Assembly (NCBI GenBank): GCA_009786535.1
Contig: WQRX01000026.1
Location: 1 to 50,083, forward strand
Source of the DNA: Defluviitaleaceae bacterium
GTDB lineage: Bacteria; Bacillota; Clostridia; Lachnospirales; WQUN01
Reading direction: 5' to 3'
Length of the DNA: 50,083 bases
A model generated the notes under the pieces. The model did no database searches and was not told where the DNA came from. It saw nothing but the letters and a program-made list of their open reading frames with translations. Positions within the stretch are counted from its first letter, which is position 1. Every line of letters starts with the position of its first letter. Shown here one piece after another: positions 25,635-34,120 of this stretch. Made by a program: the position numbers and the translations under genes.

Positions 25635-26559
25635 AATACACGCTCGGCGGGGCTTCGGTTAACTCGTCTAATGCCAAGTCTATATCGAAGCCTTCTTTTT
25701 CTATGCGCTGGTTAAAATATACCACCGCGGTTAATATGCCCTCTAACGGACCAAGGGCAAACATTACAACTATGTTTAGCAAGCCCGCAATAAGGTTGAT
25801 TGCCATAATTACAGGCATAAGAAGCATATTGCCCGCAAAAATAACCCCCGCTAACGCGGGTATGAGCATAATTACGCCCGAAGCAGCAAAAGACAAGCAA
25901 AAAATAATGACCCAGCCCATGGATTTTACCCCGAACAAGCGCCAAAAATCACCTTTAATTAATTCACAGGAACGGCGAAGCGCGTAAAAGAACATGACCT
26001 GCTCGCTTACCGCTACTGCCACCGCAAGGGAAAACATATGCATGTAGATAAAAAATCCGACAACGGCGGCAATGAGCAACACCAAGGAGAAAACAAAATA
26101 TGCATTAAAAAGCCACAGCGCAACATAGCCCGCCGTAAAACGGAAGAAGAAATACAGCAGCCCGCCTACAATAGCAAGGTATGGTATGGCTACTAAAAAT
26201 TGCGCAAGCAGTGCGCTTACCGCGCGTCCAATATTGCGGAAAATGTAATACGTAGGCAGCTTTACCTTGCGCCCAAGGAATGCCTGCCTGGAAAGTAAGA
26301 TAGCCCCTGTGCTCATTGTCCCCTGCCATAACATAACTAAGGGAATTATCACAAGCAGTGAAACGGCAACAATCGCAACCCCTGCTGTGCCAAAGCCCAT
26401 AAACGCCATGCTTGCCGCAATAAAAATCCCAATGCCCACCATAAAAAAGCCCATACCCGTGGTCGCAATTAACCCTACTATGGCGGCGTAGGCGAGCTGT
26501 TTCCAAAAGGATTTTTTGTATACATCAAAGATGCGGTCCAGCAGATGTGCGGCGTTCAT
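25624..26559 (-). CDS. Polytopic membrane protein heading the MoxR operon
   Basis: A protein of about 311 residues with some six to eight hydrophobic segments and a short cytoplasmic N terminus (MNAAHLLDRIFDVYKKSFWK), similar to membrane domains beside glycerophosphodiester phosphodiesterases or DUF7544-like proteins. The start at 26559 is preferred because AGGTGG lies 11 nt upstream; the GTG at 26574 lies within that site. It is the first gene of the operon and diverges from the rhomboid gene. No catalytic motif is visible. Confidence 0.65.
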   Translation of the reverse strand: MNAAHLLDRIFDVYKKSFWKQLAYAAIVGLIATTGMGFFMVGIGIFIAASMAFMGFGTAGVAIVAVSLLVIIPLVMLWQGTMSTGAILLSRQAFLGRKVKLPTYYIFRNIGRAVSALLAQFLVAIPYLAIVGGLLYFFFRFTAGYVALWLFNAYFVFSLVLLIAAVVGFFIYMHMFSLAVAVAVSEQVMFFYALRRSCELIKGDFWRLFGVKSMGWVIIFCLSFAASGVIMLIPALAGVIFAGNMLLMPVIMAINLIAGLLNIVVMFALGPLEGILTAVVYFNQRIEKEGFDIDLALDELTEAPPSVYYDI

Positions 26560-26647
26560 TTGCGTAAATTCCACCTATTCAAAACGTGCAAATTATAATA
26601 TAGTGGGGTTATTATAGCATATTAACGTTATTGCAAGGAGTTTTTTC

Positions 26648-27904
26648 ATGTACGCGCGTTTTGCTTCGTTTTTTTACCGCAATGGATTACATGCGGGCTT
26701 TCAACTAATGGGGGCGGATGCGTCATCCCCCTCCGAGGCTACGTACTTCCACATGCAAAAGATGGAAGGCGCTGCCACGTTTATGCATATTACCGTTTGC
26801 GATACCGCGCGGGCGGATTGGCAAGCCCTGCTTCAACAAAACGAAATACGCCGCAAGCAGGCCGAGGATTTATTAACCCGCGTAAAAAATGTGGCGCTTG
26901 TGTATATCATGGCAGAGCCTGCCCCCGCGTTAGACATTGCCGCTGTACCTGCGGAAATTACTGCCCCGTATGAGGGGCAGAATATTTACAATGTTTTTTG
27001 GCGCGTAAATCTTGCCACAGGGGAATTGATGGCAACGGATAATCAGCCCAAAGATTTATTTGGTTTGCGTGAACTTGTGAAGCGGGCGTATGAAGATGCA
27101 AGCGCCCCCGAAGCGGACTTTGATGCCCTTGCTGCGGCGGAATCGCTGCTTGGCGGCGGCTCGGGAACAAGTGCGCCCCAAGGGCGTAGTTTGCCGCCTG
27201 CCCATTCGCGCCCTAATGTCGTTCCCATGCGGCGCGCTATGCCCGCCCCGGCGCGCAAACGCAGCCCCCACAGCCTCATCACCCGCATGAAAAACGTAAA
27301 TATCCCGCACTATCCCCGTCATGCGCAGCCCCTCATGTGCTATGGAATTATCGCTATTAATGTGTTGGTGCTTATTGCCATGTATGTGTTCGGTGACGGA
27401 AGCACGGCGCGTACGGGCATCGACTTCGGCGGTATTCGCGTGTATGAAATTATTTTCCATAACGAATGGTGGCGCTTGGTTACGGCGATGTTTATCCATT
27501 TTGGCGTACACCACCTTGCGGCGAATACCTTTGGCATTATCGTTTTTGGTACGCGGCTTGAGCGCTACTTTGGGCGGCTTGCGTTTTTTGCACTGTATTT
27601 TGGCGCGGGGATTGTGGGTTCGTTGTTTAGCCTTGCAAATTTTTGGTTTCAACGGTTGCCCACGGTTTCGGGCGGGGCATCGGGGGCGGTGTATGGGCTT
27701 GTTGCATTTGCCTTCGTAGTAACGCGTGTAACGCGCCAAAATATCGAAACGCTTAACTCGTATTCCATGCTTATTTTTATCGCCATTGGTATTGTGATGG
27801 GATTTACTATTCCCGGTATTGACAATGCAGGGCATATCGGCGGCATGGTAGGCGGCGCGTTAATTGGGCTTGGCACACTTGCGCTGATGACACGGAAACA
27901 GTAG
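26648..27904 (+). CDS. Rhomboid-family intramembrane serine protease
   Basis: A 418-residue protein. The first ~215 residues are soluble and unassigned. The rhomboid core follows, with six or seven membrane spans. The catalytic serine is Ser345 in SGGASGAVYGL and the catalytic histidine is His396 in NAGHIGG. The loop-1-like WWRLVTAMFIHFGVHHLAAN is typical. It should cleave transmembrane segments of membrane proteins; substrate unknown. TATAAT at 26594-26599 and AAGGAG close to the start support expression. A DUF4350-like gene and its operon run divergently. Confidence 0.92.
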   Translation: MYARFASFFYRNGLHAGFQLMGADASSPSEATYFHMQKMEGAATFMHITVCDTARADWQALLQQNEIRRKQAEDLLTRVKNVALVYIMAEPAPALDIAAVPAEITAPYEGQNIYNVFWRVNLATGELMATDNQPKDLFGLRELVKRAYEDASAPEADFDALAAAESLLGGGSGTSAPQGRSLPPAHSRPNVVPMRRAMPAPARKRSPHSLITRMKNVNIPHYPRHAQPLMCYGIIAINVLVLIAMYVFGDGSTARTGIDFGGIRVYEIIFHNEWWRLVTAMFIHFGVHHLAANTFGIIVFGTRLERYFGRLAFFALYFGAGIVGSLFSLANFWFQRLPTVSGGASGAVYGLVAFAFVVTRVTRQNIETLNSYSMLIFIAIGIVMGFTIPGIDNAGHIGGMVGGALIGLGTLALMTRKQ

Positions 27905-27929
27905 AATGGCTTTTAAAGGAGGCTTTGCC

Positions 27930-28232
27930 ATGAATGAACAGGGATTTGGGAAGAAGTTTTTAGAGCTATACGGTTTTGGAAGGCAAGACATGCCCAGCAT
28001 TGTGGGTACAATCGTTGCGAAATGCGTTTCGTTAGTACTTGCTATTTTATTTTGGGTACTGCGCTACAAAGCGTGTAAGGCAGAAAAACGGGGCAAAAAA
28101 ATCGCATTCACCGTGCTTGCGGTACTGTTTACCATAGGCATTTTTACCTCCCGCGCGGTCATTGACGCGCCCGATGACAACATGGCGTTTGACGAGGATT
28201 TTGAGGATGACTTCAGGGAGGGTACGCAATGA
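27930..28232 (+). CDS. Small two-span membrane protein
   Basis: A 100-residue protein with two hydrophobic segments (IVAKCVSLVLAILFWVL and IAFTVLAVLFTIGIFTS) separated by a basic loop and ending in a very acidic tail (DEDFEDDFREG). The ATG at 27930 is chosen for AAAGGAGG upstream. Its TGA overlaps the ATG of the glycosidase gene (ATGA). Function unknown. Confidence 0.7.
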   Translation: MNEQGFGKKFLELYGFGRQDMPSIVGTIVAKCVSLVLAILFWVLRYKACKAEKRGKKIAFTVLAVLFTIGIFTSRAVIDAPDDNMAFDEDFEDDFREGTQ

Positions 28233-29203
28233 TTGTATCTGCCTACATTCCCGAATGGGGCTTTGATGGCAAACTGCGCGAGGGCGATGCGGCGCGTTTG
28301 ACCCACGTAAATTTTGCTTTTGCCTTGGTTGAAAATGGGCTTGGTAGTGTTTCGCACTGGAAAAACGGTGCGCATATCAAGGAATTTAACAAAAATAAAG
28401 GACATATCATTTCTATTTTGTCTGTTGGCGGTTGGGGCGCAGGTGGGTTTTCTAATGCGTGCTTAACGAAAGATGGGCGCGAAAAATTGGCACAAAGTCT
28501 GGTGGATATTGCCAATGAATATGGCTTCGACGGCATCGATATGGATTGGGAATATCCGGGCATGGATACGGCAGGGATTGACGCAAGCCCCGCGGATAAG
28601 GACAATTTCACCGATTTAATCCGTCTGCTGCGCGAGAAGCAAAAGTCGGGTGCGGTGGTCTCCATGGCGGCGGGTGCGTTGCAGGAATGCATTGACAATC
28701 TTGATTTGCCCGAACTCATGAAATACATGGACTTTATTAACCTAATGACCTACGACATGAGTGCGTGGAACAAAGTGACCTATCACACCGCGCTTTTCCC
28801 CTCCGACGTAGAGGGCATGACGGGCGCGCAGGCGGCAGATTTGTTTGAAAAAAATGGCTGGCCGCGTAATAAAATGACGCTGGGTGCGGCATTTTACGCG
28901 CGTAATTACAAAGAAGTAGACGGTTTAGGCGCCGATTTCCCCGGTCCGCACCCCGGATGGGTGCATTTCCATGAGGCGTACCCTCGGGGGCGTGGCATTG
29001 AAGGCGACATTCAATATGACGAAAAAGCGGAAACCGCTTATTTCTACGACCCTGCGGCGCGTGAGTTCCTGTCCTTCGACTGCCCGCGTTCCCTGCGAGC
29101 GAAGAAAAAATATGCCCGCGAAACGGGGCTTGCGGGTGTAATGTTTTGGCAATATTACGGCGATACGGCGGACAGTATGCTCTTAAAAGCCCTTGCGGAA
29201 TAA
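28229..29203 (+). CDS. Glycoside hydrolase family 18 protein
   Basis: A 324-residue TIM-barrel enzyme. The family signature DxxDxDxE is complete in FDGIDMDWEYPG, with Glu108 as the acid. ILSVGGWG (SxGG motif) and FINLMTYDM are also typical. No signal peptide or carbohydrate-binding module is visible, so it is probably cytosolic. Substrate could be chitin-like oligomers, peptidoglycan fragments or a glycoprotein. It is coupled by a 4-nt overlap to the small membrane protein and lies 2 nt before the LytTR gene. Confidence 0.92.
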   Translation: MIVSAYIPEWGFDGKLREGDAARLTHVNFAFALVENGLGSVSHWKNGAHIKEFNKNKGHIISILSVGGWGAGGFSNACLTKDGREKLAQSLVDIANEYGFDGIDMDWEYPGMDTAGIDASPADKDNFTDLIRLLREKQKSGAVVSMAAGALQECIDNLDLPELMKYMDFINLMTYDMSAWNKVTYHTALFPSDVEGMTGAQAADLFEKNGWPRNKMTLGAAFYARNYKEVDGLGADFPGPHPGWVHFHEAYPRGRGIEGDIQYDEKAETAYFYDPAAREFLSFDCPRSLRAKKKYARETGLAGVMFWQYYGDTADSMLLKALAE

Positions 29204-29205
29204 AC

Positions 29206-29640
29206 GTGCGCATAATTATTCAAGACCCGCCCAACGGCGGGGAAGAAAATGTAATTTTTAACGTAAAAAATATGACGGACAACGTTCTGCGTGCCATTGA
29301 AATGCTTAAAAGCGCCGAAGGTTTGACCGTGTATGCCGAAAATCAAGCACTCGTTCTTCCAATGGGTGCTGTTTTTTATGTGGAAAGCGTGGAAAACAAG
29401 ACCTTTGTTTACGCAGAAAAATCCGTATACCGCAGCCGTTTAAAACTCTACGAAGTAGAGGAATTGCTTACTGCAGGCGATTTTTTGCGTATTAGCAAGC
29501 AGGTGCTTGTCAACGTGCGTAAAATAAACAGCATCGCTCCCGCGGGGGAAGGGCGCTTTATTGCGCAGTTGGTAAACGGCGAGCAGCTTATAATTTCCCG
29601 CCAGTATGTACCTGCATTGAAAGGACGGTTTGGTCTATGA
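29206..29640 (+). CDS. LytTR-type DNA-binding regulator
   Basis: A 144-residue protein starting at GTG (29206), just after the GH18 stop. The C-terminal ~95 residues form the LytTR domain: FYVESVENKTFVYAEKSVYR, LYEVEELLTAGDFLRISKQV, LVNVRKINSIAP and SRQYVPALKGRFGL. There is no receiver domain, so it is the standalone LytTR type that pairs with DUF3021 membrane proteins. The next gene encodes such a protein and overlaps its stop by 4 nt. Together they probably form a membrane-controlled regulator of this locus. Confidence 0.85.
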   Translation: MRIIIQDPPNGGEENVIFNVKNMTDNVLRAIEMLKSAEGLTVYAENQALVLPMGAVFYVESVENKTFVYAEKSVYRSRLKLYEVEELLTAGDFLRISKQVLVNVRKINSIAPAGEGRFIAQLVNGEQLIISRQYVPALKGRFGL

Positions 29641-30095
29641 AATGGCGCAAAATACGCAAGGTAAAAATTCTGCGCAGTGTTGCCGCTGCCATGCTCAAGT
29701 ATTTTTGCTTTATCGTAACCCTGCTTGTGTTTTTAAATATCGTACTGCACGAAGCGATTACCCGTGTGGATATGCTGCGCATGGTGCTTTCCGCCTTTGC
29801 GGGGGTAATACCGCTACTGCTCCCTGTTTTCTTCGAGTTTAAATGGAAGGGCGTAGTGCTGCACTTTCTGCTTACGGGTGCGTTGGTAATTGGCGTACAA
29901 ATGTATTTTACCGAAGGCGGGCGGGATGTGATTTTACTTTCGGCGCTTGTTTTCCTATCTATATACGCCGTGTTTAATCTCTACGAATATGCGAAGGCCC
30001 GCACCATCACCAAGCAGGTAAACCAAAAATTAAACGAATTACACGCCGCCGAAAATGCAACTCACGTATCTTTAAATGCAACTAACAAAGATTGA
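29637..30095 (+). CDS. DUF3021 membrane protein
   Basis: A 152-residue protein with four hydrophobic segments (residues about 18-38, 50-65, 72-90, 98-115) and a basic N terminus, followed by a helical tail (QVNQKLNELHAAENATHVSL). DUF3021 proteins form pairs with LytTR regulators in Firmicutes and probably inhibit or sense for them. The ATG overlaps the LytTR TGA (ATGA). The gene is followed after 19 nt by a 50-nt hairpin. Confidence 0.8.
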   Translation: MKWRKIRKVKILRSVAAAMLKYFCFIVTLLVFLNIVLHEAITRVDMLRMVLSAFAGVIPLLLPVFFEFKWKGVVLHFLLTGALVIGVQMYFTEGGRDVILLSALVFLSIYAVFNLYEYAKARTITKQVNQKLNELHAAENATHVSLNATNKD

Positions 30096-30114
30096 TATTG
30101 AAATAAAATAACAA

Positions 30115-30171
30115 CCCCCTAAGGTTAAAAAGATTAAAGTTTTAATCTTTTTAACCTTAGGGGGTATTTTT
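30115..30171 (+). promoter_or_regulatory. Long hairpin burying the MFS ribosome binding site, with T-run
   Basis: Left arm 30115-30138 (CCCCCTAAGGTTAAAAAGAT then TAAA), right arm 30141-30164, separated by GT: a 24-bp perfect match. It is followed by TATTTTT and, at 30172, the MFS ATG. The only ribosome binding site candidate, AGGGGG, is the last part of the right arm, so folding would hide it and could also terminate transcription. The arm contains the same GGTTAAAAAGATTAAA core as the post-stop repeats. Candidate attenuator. Confidence 0.65.
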
Positions 30172-31416
30172 ATGTTTGCATTATTTAAAAAGAACCGTAA
30201 CTTCCGTGCGTTGGCTATCTTTTTCATTTTACACGGTATCGGCGCGGGCATGTTTGGCATGATAATGATGTGGATTATCCACGCCATGTACCAAAATCCT
30301 GTGTATACAGGCATCGCGGGCTTCTTATTTGCCGTGCCCTTTGTTACGAGTTTTATCGTGGGTCCGCTGGTAGATAGATGGCGTAAAACGGCGGTACTGC
30401 GCACTGCGTGCTTTGTGCAGTTTTGTGTGGTGGCGGTGGCACTGGCGGCACAGCTTGTCTATTGGCCCGGGGTATGGCTGTTTTTTGTGATGATACTCGC
30501 GTTTAGTCTTGCGTCGCTTTTCTTCCGCCCTGCGCAAACGGCGATACTTCCGCGCATTGTAGACGGGGAGGATTTAGTAAAAGCGAACGCGTTTATTAAT
30601 ATTGTGGGCGTACTGGCGGGGACGGTGGTATTCGTGGGCACGTTTTCCATGATGCGGGACGGGAATGCAGACAATGCTCTGCTATACGCTGTAATGGCAA
30701 CCGCGTTTGGGCTGGCGCTCATCTTCTCCATTTTCCTACGCTGTGATGAAGAATCAGCAACGCAGGAAAACGAAATAGGCGTGGTTAAAATGTACCTGCG
30801 CGAGTTAACGGCCGGTTTTGTTTACGCGAAGCAAGGTGTATTTATGGTGCTTTTATTCGCAGGCGTTTTCCAGGCCTTCTTCGCAGATGTTGCGGGCGTA
30901 AACGTGCCTATGTTTGCGGAATATCACTTCGGCTCGGCATCGGGTTATATTATCCTTGCGGGACTTACCATGTTTGGCGGTATGATTGGTTCAATTTTTG
31001 CCCGCATGGTAGATACGCGCTTTTCGCTGGGTCATATGCTCATTGTTGGTACAATGCTAGCGGGTGTGCTGCGTATTTTATTCGTTTTTGCCATTACTAA
31101 CGAAACGCTGCACGGCGTGCTGATGCACCTTATGTATGTGGGCGTAGGAAGTATGGTGGGCATTTTTCACCGCGCCATTGTGCAAAAACTGCCGCCCAAA
31201 AACCTTGTAGGGCGGGTAGATACGATGTTTACCACGCTTGGGGCTTCCGCCGGTGCGCTTGGTGCGCTGGCAGGGGGTTTTCTTGGTGCGCGGCTGTACT
31301 CGGTAGATGCGGTATTTTTCATACATGGAGCGGTGTATATCATTTTAGGGCTTGGACTGCTGTGTAACAAAAAGGTACGGGCATTGCCCGCGTTGAAGGA
31401 TTTAGGAAGCAGTTAG
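30172..31416 (+). CDS. Major facilitator superfamily transporter
   Basis: A 414-residue protein with about 12 membrane spans. The N-terminal motif FVTSFIVGPLVDRWRKTAVL corresponds to the MFS loop 2-3 signature (GxLxDRxxRR). RPAQTAILPRIVDGEDLVKA is typical of the drug/macrolide efflux (MFS_3) subgroup. Substrate unknown; the LytTR/DUF3021 pair upstream may regulate it. Its translation start lies next to a long hairpin. A terminator-like hairpin follows at 31434. Confidence 0.88.
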   Translation: MFALFKKNRNFRALAIFFILHGIGAGMFGMIMMWIIHAMYQNPVYTGIAGFLFAVPFVTSFIVGPLVDRWRKTAVLRTACFVQFCVVAVALAAQLVYWPGVWLFFVMILAFSLASLFFRPAQTAILPRIVDGEDLVKANAFINIVGVLAGTVVFVGTFSMMRDGNADNALLYAVMATAFGLALIFSIFLRCDEESATQENEIGVVKMYLRELTAGFVYAKQGVFMVLLFAGVFQAFFADVAGVNVPMFAEYHFGSASGYIILAGLTMFGGMIGSIFARMVDTRFSLGHMLIVGTMLAGVLRILFVFAITNETLHGVLMHLMYVGVGSMVGIFHRAIVQKLPPKNLVGRVDTMFTTLGASAGALGALAGGFLGARLYSVDAVFFIHGAVYIILGLGLLCNKKVRALPALKDLGSS

Positions 31417-31433
31417 TTGTTAAAGTAATTTGA

Positions 31434-31470
31434 GGGGACTGTATTAGTCGAATAATACAGTCCCCTTTTT
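31434..31470 (+). terminator. Intrinsic terminator after the MFS gene; copy 2 of a dispersed hairpin
   Basis: Arms GGGGACTGTATTA (31434-31446) and TAATACAGTCCCC (31453-31465) enclose GTCGAA and are followed by five Ts, 17 nt after the MFS stop. The core and loop match the hairpin at 6947-6980. Confidence 0.85.
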
Positions 31471-31502
31471 ATTGCACCCATAAAAAGCCTGTAGGCAGTA
31501 AT

Positions 31503-31531
31503 TTGCGCAGTAAAAAATTGTATGCTATACT
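31503..31531 (+). promoter_or_regulatory. Likely rpsO promoter
   Basis: TTGCGC (31503-31508) and TATACT (31526-31531) are separated by 17 nt, about 105 nt upstream of rpsO. Confidence 0.5.
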
Positions 31532-31596
31532 TCCACGAATATCCTACGCGAGGGTTTTGGCTTCTCCGCCCATTCCTTGGCGTGTGGGGATAAAAT

Positions 31597-31612
31597 TGTG
31601 CATATATGCACA
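31597..31612 (+). promoter_or_regulatory. Palindrome in the rpsO leader
   Basis: TGTGCATATATGCACA is a perfect 16-nt palindrome placed 8 nt before the rpsO ribosome binding site (AAGGAGG). It could form part of a leader RNA bound by S15, which controls its own synthesis in several bacteria. Confidence 0.45.
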
Positions 31613-31636
31613 TTATTCTAAAGGAGGCTATTCATA

Positions 31637-31894
31637 ATGATTAGCAAAAAGGAAATTATCGCAAAGCATGGTCGTGCCGATAACGACACGGGTTCACCCG
31701 AGGTGCAAGTGGCACTGCTTACCGCCCGCATTAACCACCTCACCGACCATTTACGTGTGCATAAGAAGGATTTTCACTCGCGCCGCGGCTTGTTAAAGCT
31801 GGTTGGTCAACGCCGCGGGCTTTTAGACTATATCCGCAGGCAAGACGTTGTAAAATACCGCGCCCTTATTGGCGAACTTGGGTTAAGAAAGTAG
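31637..31894 (+). CDS. rpsO: 30S ribosomal protein uS15
   Basis: An 85-residue protein with the S15 pattern: [49 protein letters not shown]. It binds 16S rRNA in the platform of the small subunit. ATG at 31637 preceded by AAGGAGG. First gene of the rpsO-pnp-M16 series, the usual Firmicutes order. Confidence 0.98.
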   Translation: MISKKEIIAKHGRADNDTGSPEVQVALLTARINHLTDHLRVHKKDFHSRRGLLKLVGQRRGLLDYIRRQDVVKYRALIGELGLRK

Positions 31895-31900
31895 GACAAA

Positions 31901-34120
31901 ATGACTAAAAAATATTCTATGGAACTGGGCGGGCGCACGCTTTCTTGCGAAATCGGCAAAGTAGCGGAATTGGCTGGCGGCGCGGCGCTTATGTCGTATG
32001 GCGAAACGGTGGTCTTAGTTACCGCCACCACATCGGACAAGCCTCGTGCGGGTATCGACTGGTTTCCGCTAAGCTGCGATTTTGAAGAAAGGCTGTACGC
32101 GATTGGCAAAATCCCCGGTAACTGGTTTAGAAGGGAAGGTCGCCCAATGGAGCGCGCCATTTTGGCGTCACGGTTAATTGACCGCCCCATTCGCCCCCTT
32201 TTCCCGGACGATTACCGTAACGACGTGGGCGTGGTTGCTACCGTGCTTTCTGTTGACCAAGACGCAAGTGCGGAAATTGCGGCGATGATTGGCTCGTCGA
32301 TAGCCCTTTGTATCTCGGACATTCCTTTTGACGGACCTACGTCTGCTGTAAATATCGGTCTTGTGGACGGGCAGTTAATCGTCAACCCCGATATGGTACA
32401 GCGCGAAGTAAGTAAGCTGGCACTTACTGTTTCATCTACTCGTGATAAGGTGATGATGATTGAAGCGGGCGCAGACGAAGTGGACGAGCAGCTTATGTAC
32501 GATGCCATTATGCTTGCCCACGAGGAAAACAAAAAGGTTATCGCTTTTATCGACGAAATTGTGCGCGAGCACGGCAAACCCAAGCGCGAGTACGACAAGC
32601 ATGTGATACCCGAAGACTTGTACAACGCGGTGAAGAATTTCATCACCGATGCCCGTATGGAAGAAGCCGTTTTCCAAGACCAAAAGCAGGTGCGTGACGA
32701 AAAAGTGCGCGCCCTTACCGACGAAGCGGTGGCGGCGTTAGTGCCCACCTTCGCGGAAGACGTAGCAGAAGAATACACCGCAAAACTGGGCGGCGCAATT
32801 TATAAGTACGAAAAAGACACCGTGCGCCGTATGATTTTTTCCCAGCATAAGCGCCCCGACGGGCGCGGGCTTGGTGATATCCGCCGCTTGGAAGCAAGTG
32901 TGGATATTTTGCCCCGTACCCACGGTTCGGCATTGTTTAGCCGCGGGCAAACCCAGGTGCTTACGGTAACTACGCTGGGTTCCAGCGGGGATACCCAGCG
33001 CTTAGACGGGCTGGACGAGGCAGAGGAAGATAAGCGCTACATGCACCATTACAACTTCCCCAGCTATAGCGTAGGCGAAACGCGCCCCTCGCGCGGGCCC
33101 GGGCGGCGCGAAATAGGGCATGGTGCGCTGGCAGAGCGTGCGCTTTTACCCGTGATTCCCAACGAGGACGATTTTCCGTATGTTATTCGCCTTGTGTCGG
33201 AAGTAGTTTCTTCCAACGGTTCAACTTCGCAGGCGGCGGTGTGCGGTTCTACCTTGTCGCTAATGGCGGCGGGTGTGCCGATTAAGCGCCCCGTTGCGGG
33301 CATTTCCGTAGGGCTTGTAACGGGCGAAACGGAAAATGACTTCGTGCTTTTGACCGACATTCAAGGGCTGGAGGATTTCTTCGGCGATATGGACTTTAAA
33401 GTGGCGGGTACGAGCGAAGGCATTACCGCCATTCAAATGGACATTAAAATTAACGGCTTAACCCCCGAAATTATTCGTGCTTCTTTAGAGCAAACAAGAG
33501 AAGCGCGCATGAAAATCCTTAACGAATCCATGCTGCCCGCCATTGGCGCACCAAGACCGGAAATTTCCCAGCACGCGCCTAAGATTGCAATTGTGCGCAT
33601 TAATGTTGAGCAAATTGGCGAGGTTATTGGACCCCGCGGTAAGGTAATTAACCGCATTATTGAAGAATCGGGCGTTGATAAAATCGACACCGAGGACGAC
33701 GGCCGCGTATTTGTGGTAAGCCGCGACCAAACGAAGGTTGACCGCGCCGTGGAAATTATTAAAGCCATCGTTAGCCCGCCCGAGGTGGGTAAACACTACA
33801 CGGGCAAGGTTACGCGCCTAATGAGTTTTGGTGCTTTCGTTGAAATTGCGCCCGAAAAAGAGGGACTTGTTCACATTTCCCAGCTTGCCGTTGAGCGTGT
33901 GGAAAAAGTGGAAGACGTAGTAAAAGTAGGCGACGAACTGGTGGTTAAGGTAACGGAAGTGGACGACCAAGGGCGAATTAATCTTTCCCGCAAGGCTGTA
34001 ATTGCGCCGGAACTGGGCGACGGTATCGTAAAGCGCCCGCCGCCTAAACCAAGAGAAGGCGGAGGCTTTCGCGCCGGCGACCGCGGCGACCGCAACCGAG
34101 GCGGCGGAGGACGTCGTTGA
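31901..34120 (+). CDS. pnp: Polynucleotide phosphorylase
   Basis: Exoribonuclease that degrades RNA by phosphorolysis. 739 residues: two RNase PH domains (GGAALMSYGETVVLVTATTS; LPRTHGSALFSRGQTQVL), a KH domain around residue 565-620 (EQIGEVIGPRGKVINRIIEE) and an S1 domain around residue 630-700 (KVTRLMSFGAFVEIAPEKEG). The last ~25 residues are rich in Arg and Gly. The start lies 6 nt after rpsO. A GGAGG site in its last codons serves the next gene. Confidence 0.98.
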   Translation: MTKKYSMELGGRTLSCEIGKVAELAGGAALMSYGETVVLVTATTSDKPRAGIDWFPLSCDFEERLYAIGKIPGNWFRREGRPMERAILASRLIDRPIRPLFPDDYRNDVGVVATVLSVDQDASAEIAAMIGSSIALCISDIPFDGPTSAVNIGLVDGQLIVNPDMVQREVSKLALTVSSTRDKVMMIEAGADEVDEQLMYDAIMLAHEENKKVIAFIDEIVREHGKPKREYDKHVIPEDLYNAVKNFITDARMEEAVFQDQKQVRDEKVRALTDEAVAALVPTFAEDVAEEYTAKLGGAIYKYEKDTVRRMIFSQHKRPDGRGLGDIRRLEASVDILPRTHGSALFSRGQTQVLTVTTLGSSGDTQRLDGLDEAEEDKRYMHHYNFPSYSVGETRPSRGPGRREIGHGALAERALLPVIPNEDDFPYVIRLVSEVVSSNGSTSQAAVCGSTLSLMAAGVPIKRPVAGISVGLVTGETENDFVLLTDIQGLEDFFGDMDFKVAGTSEGITAIQMDIKINGLTPEIIRASLEQTREARMKILNESMLPAIGAPRPEISQHAPKIAIVRINVEQIGEVIGPRGKVINRIIEESGVDKIDTEDDGRVFVVSRDQTKVDRAVEIIKAIVSPPEVGKHYTGKVTRLMSFGAFVEIAPEKEGLVHISQLAVERVEKVEDVVKVGDELVVKVTEVDDQGRINLSRKAVIAPELGDGIVKRPPPKPREGGGFRAGDRGDRNRGGGGRR

